From Collinsella sp. TF06-26 (GTDB lineage Bacteria; Actinomycetota; Coriobacteriia; Coriobacteriales; Coriobacteriaceae), in assembly GCF_002232035.1 (NCBI RefSeq), contig NZ_NKXR01000007.1:46352-110351 (forward strand): a stretch of 64,000 bases of DNA, given 5' to 3'. The notes beneath the pieces were generated by a model that made no database searches, was not told the origin of the DNA, and saw nothing but the letters and a program-made list of their open reading frames with translations. How positions within the stretch are numbered: position 1 is the stretch's first letter; every line of letters starts with the position of its first letter. The position numbers were made by a program, and so were the translations under genes. Below are positions 8,872 through 18,150 of the stretch, in pieces.

Positions 8872-9699
8872 CTATGCACGCGTCAACGACGACTCGATTG
8901 CCTGTACCAGAAACGCCGTGGCTCCGGTGCCGCAGGGCTTGTCGTAGTAGTCAACAAAGCGCTGGTCGGCAAGATAACCATTGGCGAGGCCCAGGTATGC
9001 TTCGTCCTGGGGCTCGTGTCCCCAGTTAAGGCCAACCCATCGGCGGTGCATTGCGACAAGCTTGCGGGCTTCGTTACTCTTTGGATCGCCGTCGTCCATG
9101 GCAATCGAGAGCTGGCCCAAAATCGCGCGCTCGAGTTCTTTCATGTCGTTCCAGGTTTCGGGGTCCATGTCCAACAGCACTTCGTTTGCCGTATCAATGG
9201 CCTCATCGCCATAGCGCGCCCGGGCTTCGGCACCGTAGCGCTCCTCGTTTTCCTGCACGGTGCGCCAGCGCTCCAGTTGGGGCAGCACGGCGCCCATGAG
9301 CGAGACAGCTTCGTCGAGCGACATGCCGGTGTTTTGTGCCAGCCGCGGAGCACAATCCTCGATCATTGCCTCCATTGTGGTGTCGTAGGTGTACTTGCCG
9401 CGGTCGTAGCACCACTTGCAGTAATGATCGGTCCTGGCGCCCGCGGCATCGGTGCCGCAGTCATCGGGCGTGAGCATCATGCCGCAGCTCTGGCAATAGT
9501 GCTCGGGCATTTCGAGCAGGTGCGACAGCGGTTCTCCGGTTACGGCGGCAATGAGCTTCATCATGTCGATGCCCGGGGTGACTTCGCCGCGCTCCCAGCG
9601 GCTTACGGCTTGGCGCGTGACGTAGAGCTTTGCGGCGAGCTGCTCTTGGGTAAGGTTGTTGGCGCGACGGACGGCGATGAGTTTTTCTGCAAAGGCCAT
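8872..9699 (-). CDS. XRE regulator with zinc ribbon and TipAS-like domain
   Basis: Three parts are visible in 275 residues. Residues 5-58 are an XRE helix-turn-helix (LTQEQLAAKLYVTRQAVSRW). Residues about 66-105 hold cysteine pairs CQSC and CKWC, matching the putative zinc-ribbon found in transcription regulators. Residues about 115-270 are helical and resemble the TipAS drug-binding domain (FVDYYDKPCGTGATAFLVQAI). TipAS domains bind thiopeptides and other hydrophobic ligands, so this looks like a one-component sensor-repressor. The start is backed by AAAGGAG. No efflux gene is adjacent; the nearest gene is the divergent trmO, whose promoter it may share. Confidence 0.8.
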   Translation of the reverse strand: MAFAEKLIAVRRANNLTQEQLAAKLYVTRQAVSRWERGEVTPGIDMMKLIAAVTGEPLSHLLEMPEHYCQSCGMMLTPDDCGTDAAGARTDHYCKWCYDRGKYTYDTTMEAMIEDCAPRLAQNTGMSLDEAVSLMGAVLPQLERWRTVQENEERYGAEARARYGDEAIDTANEVLLDMDPETWNDMKELERAILGQLSIAMDDGDPKSNEARKLVAMHRRWVGLNWGHEPQDEAYLGLANGYLADQRFVDYYDKPCGTGATAFLVQAIESSLTRA

Positions 9700-9839
9700 A
9701 ACGGCTCCTTTCTGCTGCTTGCGGCTTTAAGCATACGCGGCGGCCGACGCCCTTCCAAGCAACCGTTGGTTGCAAAAGGGGCGGTCGCGGTGAGGGATTA
9801 CGCGCATCGCGCATGCCCTCATGCCGTACAATGACCGGC

Positions 9840-10577
9840 ATGGAACCTATTGCACACATACATACCGACCTGCCGCAAAAGTTCGGCATCCCGCGCAACA
9901 GCTTTTTGGCGCCCCATCTTGAGGGACGCATCGTCTTTGAGCCGGAATTTGCCTCCAACGCGGCAGTTGAGGGTCTGGACTCCTTCTCTCACCTGTGGCT
10001 GCTCTGGCGCTTTGAAAACGGAACGCCCGGTGGCACGGCCGAAGACATCGCCGCCGATGCCAAGACGCAGGACAGGTCCGGCACCAACGCCAAGTGGTCG
10101 AAGACCGTGCGTCCGCCGCGCTTGGGTGGAGCCGAGCGCGTGGGCGTATTTGCCACACGCAGCCCGTTTCGCCCCAATCCCATCGGTCTTACCTGCGTCA
10201 AGCTCGATCGTGTCGAGCTTACCGACGACGGTCCCATCATCCATGTGCTGGGAGCGGATCTGCGCGATGGCACGCCCATCTACGATATCAAGCCCTACAT
10301 TCCGTTTGCGGACTGTCACCCGGATGCGACCGGCGGCTGGATTGAGGATGCGCCGTGGCAAGAGCTCGACGTTGACTTCCCGCAAACGCTGCAGGATATG
10401 GTCCCGCCCACAAAGCTCTCCGGCTTGATAGAGGTCCTTCGCCAAGATCCGCGCCGCGCGGGCAGCAAGCACGAGCCAAACCGCGTGTACCACTTGGCTT
10501 ACGCCGGGCTCGATATATCGTTTACGGTTGACGGAACCAGGCTGACGGTAACCGCCGTCGACGACGCGCAGGACTAA
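9840..10577 (+). CDS. trmO: tRNA (t6A37) N6-methyltransferase TrmO
   Basis: TrmO (TsaA/YaeB family) uses SAM to methylate N6-threonylcarbamoyladenosine at position 37 of certain tRNAs, improving decoding. The 245-residue protein has the conserved N-terminal IAHIHTDLPQKFGIPR, the HLWLLWRF segment and the signature TRSPFRPNPIG (about residues 107-117), followed by DIKPYIPFAD. ATG 9840 is used; an upstream in-frame start at 9813 would add nine unconserved residues. It is divergent from the XRE/TipAS regulator with about 140 bp between. Confidence 0.92.
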   Translation: MEPIAHIHTDLPQKFGIPRNSFLAPHLEGRIVFEPEFASNAAVEGLDSFSHLWLLWRFENGTPGGTAEDIAADAKTQDRSGTNAKWSKTVRPPRLGGAERVGVFATRSPFRPNPIGLTCVKLDRVELTDDGPIIHVLGADLRDGTPIYDIKPYIPFADCHPDATGGWIEDAPWQELDVDFPQTLQDMVPPTKLSGLIEVLRQDPRRAGSKHEPNRVYHLAYAGLDISFTVDGTRLTVTAVDDAQD

Positions 10578-10603
10578 CCGGCCATTTGTCCGCATTCCCA
10601 TAG

Positions 10604-10789
10604 TGGTGCCACGAGCATGGCCGCGATATTCAGTGGCTGCTCGACGAGGGGGCACGCGTGGGCGTGGGGTATCAGGATGGCCGTCCGTTCCACGGGCCCT
10701 GCCACATTCGCGTGAATCTGGCGCTGCCGCTTTCGCGCGTGAGGGAAGCGTGCGACCGCCTGGACCGCTACGTTTTTAATGCACGGTAA
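10604..10789 (+). pseudogene. 3' fragment of a MalY/PatB-type C-S lyase gene
   Basis: Directly after a stop codon the frame reads about 61 residues that match the C-terminus of PLP-dependent cystathionine beta-lyases: GVGYQDGRPFHGPCHIRVN, then LALPLSRVREACDRL, ending in a stop. The catalytic lysine and the whole N-terminal 330 residues are missing and there is no start or ribosome site. It is a broken remnant left after deletion or transfer. Confidence 0.7.
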
Positions 10790-10931
10790 GTGCGCGCTGC
10801 ATGCGGGGCTTCCTCCAAGTCGGATAGAAGGCCACGCGGGGTAAAGCGTCTGTAACCATTGGGCGCTCGAGTGGTTTCATTTGCTATTATTTCTAGCATT
10901 TCAGTCTGTAAACAGGATCGTCTGGAGCTCG

Positions 10932-11801
10932 ATGAAAAGACCCCGTCGCTCGGTTGCCATTTCGTTGTTTGTTGCGCTTGCAGTGTCGGGCGCCTTTGTC
11001 GTAGCGATAGCTGGCTGTTCAGGGTCGAATGACGAAGCCTCGACGTCTGCATTAGAAGATCTGGACGCCTCGCAGGTCAAGGATGACGACCTTAAGACGC
11101 TCAACGTCGGAAGCGATCTCTATCCACCGTTTGTGTATACCGACGAGTATGGCGATATCGTTGGCCTGGATGTCGAGATATTGACCGAGGCTTTGGCCCG
11201 CATTGGTTACAAGCCAAAATACCAGCTGATTGACTGGGAAAAGAAGAAAGAGCTGCTGGCGAGCGGCGAGCTCGATTGTGTCATGGGTAGCTTTAGCATG
11301 ACGGGTCGCGAAAGCGAGTATCGCTGGGCCGGTCCGTACCTTGCGAGCCGCCAGGTGGTCGCGGTCAATCCCGAAAGCGACATCTACACGCTCGCCGATC
11401 TTGAGGACAGGGTCGTGGGGGTACAGTCCACCACCAAGCCCGAGGGCATTTTGCTCAACCGTACCAATGGAAAGGTTCCGCAAATCAAGGAGCTCTACAG
11501 CTTCTCGGACCGCTCATACCTGAACCCGGCGCTCGTCGAGGGCCTGGTCGACGCTATCGCCGCACATGAGTCCTCGCTGCTCACCTATGAAAAAGACTAT
11601 GGCGTGACGTATCGCATTCTGAACGAGCCGCTGCTGGAGGTCGGTTTGGGCACCGCTTTCGATCTCAACGATACGCGCGGTATCGACGTTAAACTCACCC
11701 ATGCCTACCAAGAAATGCTTGCCGATGGCACCATGGAACGCCTGGTGTCAAAGTACTTTGATGACCCCTCACCATTTTTGAATATGGAGGGCCTGTCGTG
11801 A
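10932..11801 (+). CDS. Solute-binding lipoprotein (family 3), sensor partner of the next kinase
   Basis: A 289-residue type-3 extracellular solute-binding protein. The signal peptide ends in the lipobox AIAGCS, so the protein is membrane-anchored. The binding fold shows LNVGSDLYPPFVYTDEYG, DIVGLDVEILTEA and CVMGSFSMTGRE, as in amino-acid receptors of ABC systems. No transporter permease or ATPase is nearby. Instead its 3' end overlaps by 4 bp the start of a hybrid histidine kinase, so it probably delivers a ligand signal to that kinase. ATG 10932 has GGAG 7 bp upstream; a start at 10881 would disrupt the signal peptide. The ligand is unknown. Confidence 0.85.
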   Translation: MKRPRRSVAISLFVALAVSGAFVVAIAGCSGSNDEASTSALEDLDASQVKDDDLKTLNVGSDLYPPFVYTDEYGDIVGLDVEILTEALARIGYKPKYQLIDWEKKKELLASGELDCVMGSFSMTGRESEYRWAGPYLASRQVVAVNPESDIYTLADLEDRVVGVQSTTKPEGILLNRTNGKVPQIKELYSFSDRSYLNPALVEGLVDAIAAHESSLLTYEKDYGVTYRILNEPLLEVGLGTAFDLNDTRGIDVKLTHAYQEMLADGTMERLVSKYFDDPSPFLNMEGLS

Positions 11802-13990
11802 TCGATGCGCCCGACTACACCGCTCAGGAGCGGGGCAATCATTCGACCTGGGTATGGCTCCTTGCCGCCCTGGTGGGTATAGCGCTCTCGGTTGTCGCTG
11901 GCATGATGAGCTACGGTTACACCACGGCCCAGGCCGAGCAGCGCTTTGCCGACGTTGTCGATTACGTGGCGACGCAGAGCCTTTCCTACGATGCGTTCAA
12001 CAGCGCTTATACGACCAAAAACCTGATTCGCGTTATGGAGATCGCCGGAGAGGTGGCGCGCGATACGGAGCGCGACGGTTCGGTGGATAATGCCGCGCTG
12101 GAGCAATATGCTGACCAGTTCAACGTGAGCGCACTGATCGTGACGGACGCATCGGGCAATTTGGTGTCCGAGTCCTCGACGGATGGCGTGGGCTACGAGT
12201 CGCTTGCTACGTATCTCAAAGAGGCGCCCGTGCTGGAGGTGGCAACCCATCCGCTTAAGTCCTATACCGCCCGCATTACGCTTGCGGATGATTCGGTTGC
12301 AGACATCGGTTGCGTGACTCGGCAGGATGGCGAGGGTATCGTTATCGCGGTAAGGCATCAGAGCGCGAAGGCAGTTGCAAGCAATACACTCAAACTGCAG
12401 AGCCTGCTCGAAGGCTATGAAACCATCGATAGCGGCAATATCGTGATCGAAAACGATGGCAAGGTCGTTGCGACCAATGCCGTCGAACCCACCGTATTGG
12501 GCGTGTTCGACCTGCCCGCGACGGACGCCATTATTGTCGACGAAATTAAGGATCGATGCCTGCCCGGCAAAGTCCGACTGGTCAACGTCAACGGCGAGTG
12601 GTATTTGGGCACATACGGCAAAGCGCAAAAATTCTACGTGTACACCTATGCCTCGGCGCAGCGCTACTTTGAGGTCGTCGCGGCTGTCGCTGCCGGCGTG
12701 CTGGTGCTCTACAGCGGTGTTGTAGCCACTGTTGTGATGGTGCGTCGCCGCGCTGATCGTCGACGTTTGACGGACTTGCTGCAGCAGGAGCGCGACTATG
12801 GCGACAAGCTGGCAAAGGCGGCGCGTGAGGCCTCGTCTGCCAACTCGGCAAAGACGGAGTTCCTGCGTCGCATGAGTCACGACCTGCGCACGCCCATCAA
12901 CGGCATTCGCGGTATGGTCGAGGTGGGCAATGCCAACGCGGACGACTTGCAAAAGCAGACTGAGTGCCGCTCAAAGATCTGGACGGCGTCGGGACTGTTG
13001 CTCGACCTTGCGAACGAGGCACTCGATATGAGCCGCTTGGAGAGCGGGCAGGTCGACCTGAATCTCGTGCCTACAGATATGGTGGCCCTCAACCGTGAGG
13101 TGTGCGATATTCTGGAGCGCCAAGCCGAGGAGCGCCTGGTGACAATTATCTGCGACCAACGGACTCTTGATCATCCCTATGCCCGGGTGAGCGTGACGCA
13201 CCTCAAGCGTCTGTTGCTCAATATTGCCGGTAATGCCGTCAAGTACAACCGCCAGGGCGGCTATGTTCGCCTGACATGCCGCGAGGTGGAGCCGGTGGAC
13301 GGTGTCCCCGTCTATGAATACACGATCGCCGATAACGGCATTGGCATGAGCGAGGAGTTTCAACAGCACCTCTACGAGCCGTTCAGCCGCGAGGAACAAC
13401 AGGTGGAAGGCGCTTCATCGGGAACTGGCCTGGGTGCGTCTATTGCCAAACAGTTGGTCGAGCTTATGGGCGGAACCATGAGCTTTACGAGCGCCTTGGG
13501 GCGGGGGACGACGTTTACCATTTGCCTGCCGTTTGAGAAGTGCAAGAGTTCCGAGATTCCCCAGGCAGTACGCGTGAATGCGGGCGACGGCGATGCGCTC
13601 CAGGGCCTGCGTGTTTTGCTCGTAGAGGATAACGACCTGAATGCCGAGATCGCACAGTTTACGCTCGACCGCGCCGGTGCCGTCGTGACACATGTCAAAG
13701 ATGGCGAGTCTGCCGTCGAGACGTTTGCCGCGAGTGCGCCGCACGAGTACGACGTGGTATTGATGGACATCATGATGCCCGGCATCGATGGCCTTGAGGC
13801 CACGCGTCAGATTCGAGCGCTCGATCGCGAGGACGCCGCGACCACGCCGATTATCGCCGTGAGCGCCAATGCCTTTGCCGACGACCGTAGGCTTTCGCGC
13901 GAGGCGGGCATGAACGCGCATCTGAGCAAACCCGTGAGTTCTCAGGATCTCGTTGAGGCGCTTGCGCACATAGCCGCCGACGCTTCATAA
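11798..13990 (+). CDS. Hybrid sensor histidine kinase/response regulator
   Basis: The 730-residue protein has a helix at about 18-43, an outside sensor of about 245 residues (Cache-like), a second helix at about 291-315, a HisKA domain with the phospho-acceptor in SHDLRTP (His-361), a HATPase with N-box NIAGNAVKYN and a GTGLGASI glycine box, and a C-terminal receiver with VLLVEDN and acceptor Asp-657 in LMDIMMPG. There is no output domain and no HPt protein next door. It is coupled to the solute-binding lipoprotein by a 4-bp overlap, which argues that both detect the same signal. A strong terminator follows. Confidence 0.9.
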   Translation: MIDAPDYTAQERGNHSTWVWLLAALVGIALSVVAGMMSYGYTTAQAEQRFADVVDYVATQSLSYDAFNSAYTTKNLIRVMEIAGEVARDTERDGSVDNAALEQYADQFNVSALIVTDASGNLVSESSTDGVGYESLATYLKEAPVLEVATHPLKSYTARITLADDSVADIGCVTRQDGEGIVIAVRHQSAKAVASNTLKLQSLLEGYETIDSGNIVIENDGKVVATNAVEPTVLGVFDLPATDAIIVDEIKDRCLPGKVRLVNVNGEWYLGTYGKAQKFYVYTYASAQRYFEVVAAVAAGVLVLYSGVVATVVMVRRRADRRRLTDLLQQERDYGDKLAKAAREASSANSAKTEFLRRMSHDLRTPINGIRGMVEVGNANADDLQKQTECRSKIWTASGLLLDLANEALDMSRLESGQVDLNLVPTDMVALNREVCDILERQAEERLVTIICDQRTLDHPYARVSVTHLKRLLLNIAGNAVKYNRQGGYVRLTCREVEPVDGVPVYEYTIADNGIGMSEEFQQHLYEPFSREEQQVEGASSGTGLGASIAKQLVELMGGTMSFTSALGRGTTFTICLPFEKCKSSEIPQAVRVNAGDGDALQGLRVLLVEDNDLNAEIAQFTLDRAGAVVTHVKDGESAVETFAASAPHEYDVVLMDIMMPGIDGLEATRQIRALDREDAATTPIIAVSANAFADDRRLSREAGMNAHLSKPVSSQDLVEALAHIAADAS

Positions 13991-13992
13991 AC

Positions 13993-14040
13993 AAATGGCT
14001 CGGTTCCAATACTGGTTGGAACCGAGCCATTTTGCTATTT
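13993..14040. terminator. Strong terminator after the hybrid kinase
   Basis: A 17-bp perfect stem (aaatggctcggttccaa and complement) with a 6-base loop, followed by TTTGCTATTT. It lies between convergent genes and its A/T-rich flanks could serve both strands. Confidence 0.9.
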
Positions 14041-14059
14041 GCAGGACCTGTTTTTGGGC

Positions 14060-14539
14060 TTACTTTTCATGGATCTGCTTGCCGCAAAGATGCTCAATCG
14101 AAATCTCGTAGAGTTGGACGCCCTTGATGTCTTTGGCGATTTCCTCCTCGACTTCTTCGGCAGAAGGGTAGTACTTAAGCGCTAACTGGCGGACTTTGTC
14201 CTCGATAAACGAAGGCGTCTCGTTTACCAGGCGGCAACGGCCAAAGACCACGGTGCTCATAACGTAGGGAGCCCAGTCGTCGCCCTTGTACCACTCGTTG
14301 CCGTACACGGTAAAGCAGACTTTATCGTCACGCTTGAGCGAATCGACCTTGTGGCCAGCCTTGGCGCCATGGAAATAAATCTTGTCGTGCTTGGGGTCAA
14401 AGAAGTAGTTGACGGGAATGGCGTATGGGTAGCCATCATCGCCGTTAACGGCAAAGACGCCGCGCTTGCTGGTGGCCAGCAGCTCGCGCGCCTCCTCGTC
14501 GGTGATGGCACGTTTCTTTCGGCGTAAGGGTCTAAACAT
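14060..14539 (-). CDS. Pyridoxamine 5'-phosphate oxidase-fold protein, NimA-like
   Basis: A 159-residue split-barrel flavin-binding protein. The N-terminus MFRPLRRKKRAITDEEA, the GVFAVNGDDGYPYAIPVNY segment and YFHGAKAGHK match the family that includes NimA 5-nitroimidazole reductases. Such proteins bind FMN or haem and reduce small molecules; some confer metronidazole resistance, but homology alone does not prove that. ATG 14539 is chosen because AAGGAAG lies 7 bp upstream. It sits 40 bp upstream of nothing related: the next minus-strand gene behind it is the second hybrid kinase, which reads toward it. Confidence 0.8.
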   Translation of the reverse strand: MFRPLRRKKRAITDEEARELLATSKRGVFAVNGDDGYPYAIPVNYFFDPKHDKIYFHGAKAGHKVDSLKRDDKVCFTVYGNEWYKGDDWAPYVMSTVVFGRCRLVNETPSFIEDKVRQLALKYYPSAEEVEEEIAKDIKGVQLYEISIEHLCGKQIHEK

Positions 14540-14581
14540 CGTCGGCTTCCTTTCTAACTGTGCATGACAGTTGGGCACAAA

Positions 14582-17386
14582 CTATAGCGAAACAGTTCCG
14601 TTTTGCTTGATGCGGGCGAGCATGCTTTTGAGCTTGTTAAAGTCGAGCGGTTTGGGCAGATGGGTGTTCATGCCGGCGTCACGTGCCGCTTGTGCGTCCT
14701 CGACAAAGGCGTTGGCGGTGAGCGCGATGATGGGGATATCGGCCGCATCGGCCTTTTCGCTCAGACGAATCGCGCGGGTTGCCTCGTAGCCATCCATGCC
14801 CGGCATCATAATGTCCATCAGGATCGCATCGAAGCTGCCGGCGGGACGACTAGTGTATAGTTCGACCGCTTCTTTGCCGTCGGCGGCGCGAGTTACGACG
14901 ATGCCTTCGCTTTCGAGCAGGGCCTGGGCAATTTCGGCATTGAGCTCGTTGTCTTCGGCCAAAAGAACGTTCATGCCGGCAAGCGAGCAGCTGATCGCCT
15001 GCTCGTCCGCACCTTCTCTTGCCTGAGGGTTCTTGTCGATATCGAGCGGAATCTGGACGTTGAACGTACTTCCCATGCCGACCTCGCTCGAAATCTCAAT
15101 CGTGCCGCCCATCATGTCTATGAGCGATTTGACGATCGGCATGCCCATGCCAGTTCCCTGAAATTTACTGCGGGCATCGTTGCCCTCTTGGGCAAACGGT
15201 TCGTAGATGTGCTTAAGAAACTCGGGCGACATGCCGATGCCGGTGTCCGAGACGTTAAAGCAAAACACGGCGTGCTCATCGTCGAGCGGTTTGATGGTCG
15301 ACGAGAAGGTGACGGTGCCACCGCGTTTGTTGTACTTGATGCTGTTGTCGAGCAGGTTGACGAGGATTTGCCGAATATGGGTGGGGCTGCCGATCATGTA
15401 TTGGTCGACAACGTAGGGTTCGCTGGTGTCGAGCATTGTTATGCCACGGTCCGATGCGCGAAGCTTGCATAGTACGAGCGCATCGTCGCACAGTCCTTTA
15501 AGATTGAACGATTCGTGATCGAGCGTCACTTTGCGTTCCTCGATCCGGCCCATCTCGAGGATGTCATTAATGAGCGACAGCAGGTGGTTGGCGGCAACAC
15601 GCGCTTTGGTGCGGCTTTCGCGGGCGACTTGCATGTCGCCTTCTTTCAATTCCTCAATTTCGATAAGGCCCAGGATGCCGTTGAGCGGCGTGCGGATGTC
15701 GTGGCTCATGCGCGTGAGAAAAGCGGTTTTGGCGGCGTTGGCGGCGTCGGCTTTCTGCCGTGCTTCCTGTGCGCGTTGAAGCGACCAGACAAGGATGGCG
15801 ATGCCGGTGAGCAACATGCAGATGATAACGGTCGCAATGGCGGTGCGGTTGCGGTAGACAAACTGGAACGTGTCCGATTCTTGCACTGAGTACGATGCGG
15901 AGGAATAGCTGCTCGCAGAGAGCGATTCGCCTGCATTGATGATGCCCTTATTGATGATTCCCAACAGCTCGGGTTTGCCGCGCGGAATCATGCACGATAG
16001 TTCTGCCGTGTTGGTGAGTTCCTGTGTTTCAAAATCCTCGATGTCGTAGGTGTCGCGGATGGTTTCCAGGCGCGTGCTGGGGACAACGATGCAATGTGCC
16101 TTTCCCACACGGAGAGCATTGAGCGCTTCGTCTTTATTCGGATATTCGGTTACCGCTGCGTCGGGGAAGAGGCTTTCGAGCTCAAACCGGTTGATGATCG
16201 CGTTCTCTGTGCAAGCGATGTCCTTTAGGTCGCTGTCTAGGTCGTTACTGACGTGAATAGCGGTTAGGGAAACCGTTCCCATCGAGTTTGACTGGGCGAC
16301 CCCCTTCTGTTCGGCAAGCCAGTAGTCGCGAAAGAATGGTAGAGCGGCATCGATGGTTCCGTCGGAAAGGGCTTCAACCATCTTCTCGTTGCTGGAGAAT
16401 GCGACGGTTTCAACCGTAATGCCAAACTTGTCATGCAGCGTCGTTGCAAGCGAGGTGAGCGATCCCTCCAACTCGCCATCGTCATTTTGCGTGCAGTAGG
16501 GAAGCTGGTTGACAAGATAGCCGAGCGTGACGGTGTTGCCGTTTGCTTTGAGCCAGGAGACCTCGGGGCCGGTGAGTGATGACGAGCCGCTGTTTTGGGC
16601 CGAGTAACTCGATTTGACTTCGTCGTTATAGCGCGGGTTGACGCGGGCGATGGCCGTCATGGCGGCGTTGATGTCGTTCATCAAATCGGGGCGGCTTTTG
16701 GGAACGGCAAAATAGTAGTCGCTCGAGCCTACGTAGAACATGGGCGACGCATCGGGCGACGAGATGGTGTCGTTCATGATGATGGCGTCGACCTCGCCGT
16801 CTGAAAGCGCTTCAAAGAGGGCACCGCCGGTGTCGATTTCTTTATAGGTGCAGGTGATGCCTTGGTCGGCGAGCCACTGCTGGCCGACGATGGTTTGCAT
16901 AACGCCAGCGTTGCAGCCGATGGTAAGGCCTTGGAGCGCTTGAGGGTCGCCCTTGGCCAGATCGTCGCGGTCGGGCTTGGCGTAGATGTAGTAGCGCTCG
17001 GTGCCCTCGGGGTTCGAGGAAAAGAGCAGCGTCTGCTCGCGTTCTTCCGAATACGAGATGTTGGTCATGAGGTCGATCTCGCCTGCCTCGAGCATGTTCA
17101 TAAGCTCGGTGAAGGTGCCGCTGACGTATTCGTATTGCCAACCCTTTGTGTAGTACGAGAGGGTCTGGAGGTATTCGTAGCCCCATCCCGAGAGGCGCTC
17201 GCCCGGCGTGCCTTCCTGGAAGCCTGCATTGTTGACGAGCCAGCCAACGCGGACTTTCTTGACCTGCTGGTCTGAGTCAGCGGCAAAGGCAGGTGCGGGC
17301 AGGACGGCGCTCAGTACGGTGAGCGCGGCAAGCGCGACGGCCAGGGTGCGATATAGAGCTAAGCGGAGGACGGCGGAAGGTTTCAC
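14582..17386 (-). CDS. BvgS/EvgS-like hybrid kinase with two fused solute-binding domains
   Basis: After a signal peptide (cleavage near PAFAAD) come two family-3 solute-binding modules (about residues 37-270, beginning VRVGWLVNNAGFQEG, and about 290-500, beginning VTLGYLVNQLPYC), one membrane helix (about 518-540), HisKA with His-562 (SHDIRTP), HATPase (NLLDNSIKYN, GTGMGMPI) and a receiver with Asp-858 (LMDIMMPG). This is the Venus-flytrap sensor-kinase layout of BvgS/EvgS, without the HPt domain of those proteins. GTG 17386 is preferred because it gives a proper signal peptide and has AGGA 6 bp upstream; ATG 17419 is the alternative. No response regulator with an output domain is adjacent. 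Confidence 0.88.
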   Translation of the reverse strand: MKPSAVLRLALYRTLAVALAALTVLSAVLPAPAFAADSDQQVKKVRVGWLVNNAGFQEGTPGERLSGWGYEYLQTLSYYTKGWQYEYVSGTFTELMNMLEAGEIDLMTNISYSEEREQTLLFSSNPEGTERYYIYAKPDRDDLAKGDPQALQGLTIGCNAGVMQTIVGQQWLADQGITCTYKEIDTGGALFEALSDGEVDAIIMNDTISSPDASPMFYVGSSDYYFAVPKSRPDLMNDINAAMTAIARVNPRYNDEVKSSYSAQNSGSSSLTGPEVSWLKANGNTVTLGYLVNQLPYCTQNDDGELEGSLTSLATTLHDKFGITVETVAFSSNEKMVEALSDGTIDAALPFFRDYWLAEQKGVAQSNSMGTVSLTAIHVSNDLDSDLKDIACTENAIINRFELESLFPDAAVTEYPNKDEALNALRVGKAHCIVVPSTRLETIRDTYDIEDFETQELTNTAELSCMIPRGKPELLGIINKGIINAGESLSASSYSSASYSVQESDTFQFVYRNRTAIATVIICMLLTGIAILVWSLQRAQEARQKADAANAAKTAFLTRMSHDIRTPLNGILGLIEIEELKEGDMQVARESRTKARVAANHLLSLINDILEMGRIEERKVTLDHESFNLKGLCDDALVLCKLRASDRGITMLDTSEPYVVDQYMIGSPTHIRQILVNLLDNSIKYNKRGGTVTFSSTIKPLDDEHAVFCFNVSDTGIGMSPEFLKHIYEPFAQEGNDARSKFQGTGMGMPIVKSLIDMMGGTIEISSEVGMGSTFNVQIPLDIDKNPQAREGADEQAISCSLAGMNVLLAEDNELNAEIAQALLESEGIVVTRAADGKEAVELYTSRPAGSFDAILMDIMMPGMDGYEATRAIRLSEKADAADIPIIALTANAFVEDAQAARDAGMNTHLPKPLDFNKLKSMLARIKQNGTVSL

Positions 17387-17461
17387 ATGCAATCCTATCG
17401 AGTCGAGATAATACCGCATAAGGATACCAGCTCAGCTGCCCAGCTGCCGGACGCGCCGCTA

Positions 17462-17640
17462 AGTGGTCGCGCCCGGCAGTAGTCATTGGGGACGTTCTTA
17501 AACGACTAGTCGCTGGGGACACTCTTTGCCGGAGTTGGCACTTGGGGAGTTGGCACTTAGGGACGTTCCTTATGTGCCGGCAGTTGGGGACAGTCCCAAT
17601 CTGTCCGGCATAAAAGGAGCGTCCCCAAGTGCCGGGTGTG
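17462..17640. repeat. Cluster of GGGGAC-type palindromic repeats
   Basis: The 300 bp between the kinase and the K+ channel is mostly repeats. One unit is an ACTAGTC-type hairpin (17479-17512) with core gggacgttctta. Another is ggcacttagggacgttcctt...gtgccgg (17557-17583), and an inverted copy lies at about 17606-17635. Related units occur at 8422 and 30031-30142. They look like REP-type elements. Confidence 0.75.
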
Positions 17641-17687
17641 GGACAATAACGAGCGAATGTGATTGGGCGTCTGGAAAAGGGGTCGCG

Positions 17688-18113
17688 ATGAATAAGTTGA
17701 GGACGCTTGCTGACGTGTTGCGCCAGGCTGGCTTTGCGCGCATCACGGGCCTGTTTCTCGTCTTCTATCTGCTGTGCTCGACGGCCGTCTGGCTGTCCGA
17801 GCCCACGACCCTTACGTTTGGCGATGGCCTGTGGTTTAGCTTTGAGACGGTCTCGACGATCGGCTTTGGTGATATCCCGGCCGAGACGCCGGTTGCCCGC
17901 GCTATCACCGTCGTCCTGAGCGTCATCAGCATCTTCTACATCGCCATGCTCACGGGCGTGGCAGTGAACTACTGCAATACGCTCATCAAGATGCGCCAAA
18001 AGGACACCATGGCGCGCTTTATGGACGATCTGGAGCATTTGGAAGAGCTCGACCGCGATGAGCTCGCCGACCTGTCGCGCCGCGTGCGCGAATATCGCCG
18101 ACGCCAACGCTAG
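17688..18113 (+). CDS. Two-helix potassium channel (KcsA-like)
   Basis: A 141-residue membrane protein with two helices (about 17-37 and 68-97) around a pore loop whose selectivity filter reads TIGFGD (about residues 57-62), preceded by WFSFETVS. This is the minimal ion-channel fold; four copies should form a K+-selective pore. A charged C-terminal helix (EHLEELDRDELADLSRRVREY) likely forms the cytoplasmic tetramer bundle. ATG 17688 has AAAAGGGG 6-13 bp upstream; the frame extends into the repeat cluster upstream, but that part is not conserved-looking. No RCK regulatory domain is attached. The next gene follows after 37 bp. Confidence 0.88.
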   Translation: MNKLRTLADVLRQAGFARITGLFLVFYLLCSTAVWLSEPTTLTFGDGLWFSFETVSTIGFGDIPAETPVARAITVVLSVISIFYIAMLTGVAVNYCNTLIKMRQKDTMARFMDDLEHLEELDRDELADLSRRVREYRRRQR

Positions 18114-18150
18114 GGCGGGCGCCGCGCGTCACGATGAGGGGGACAAAAAT

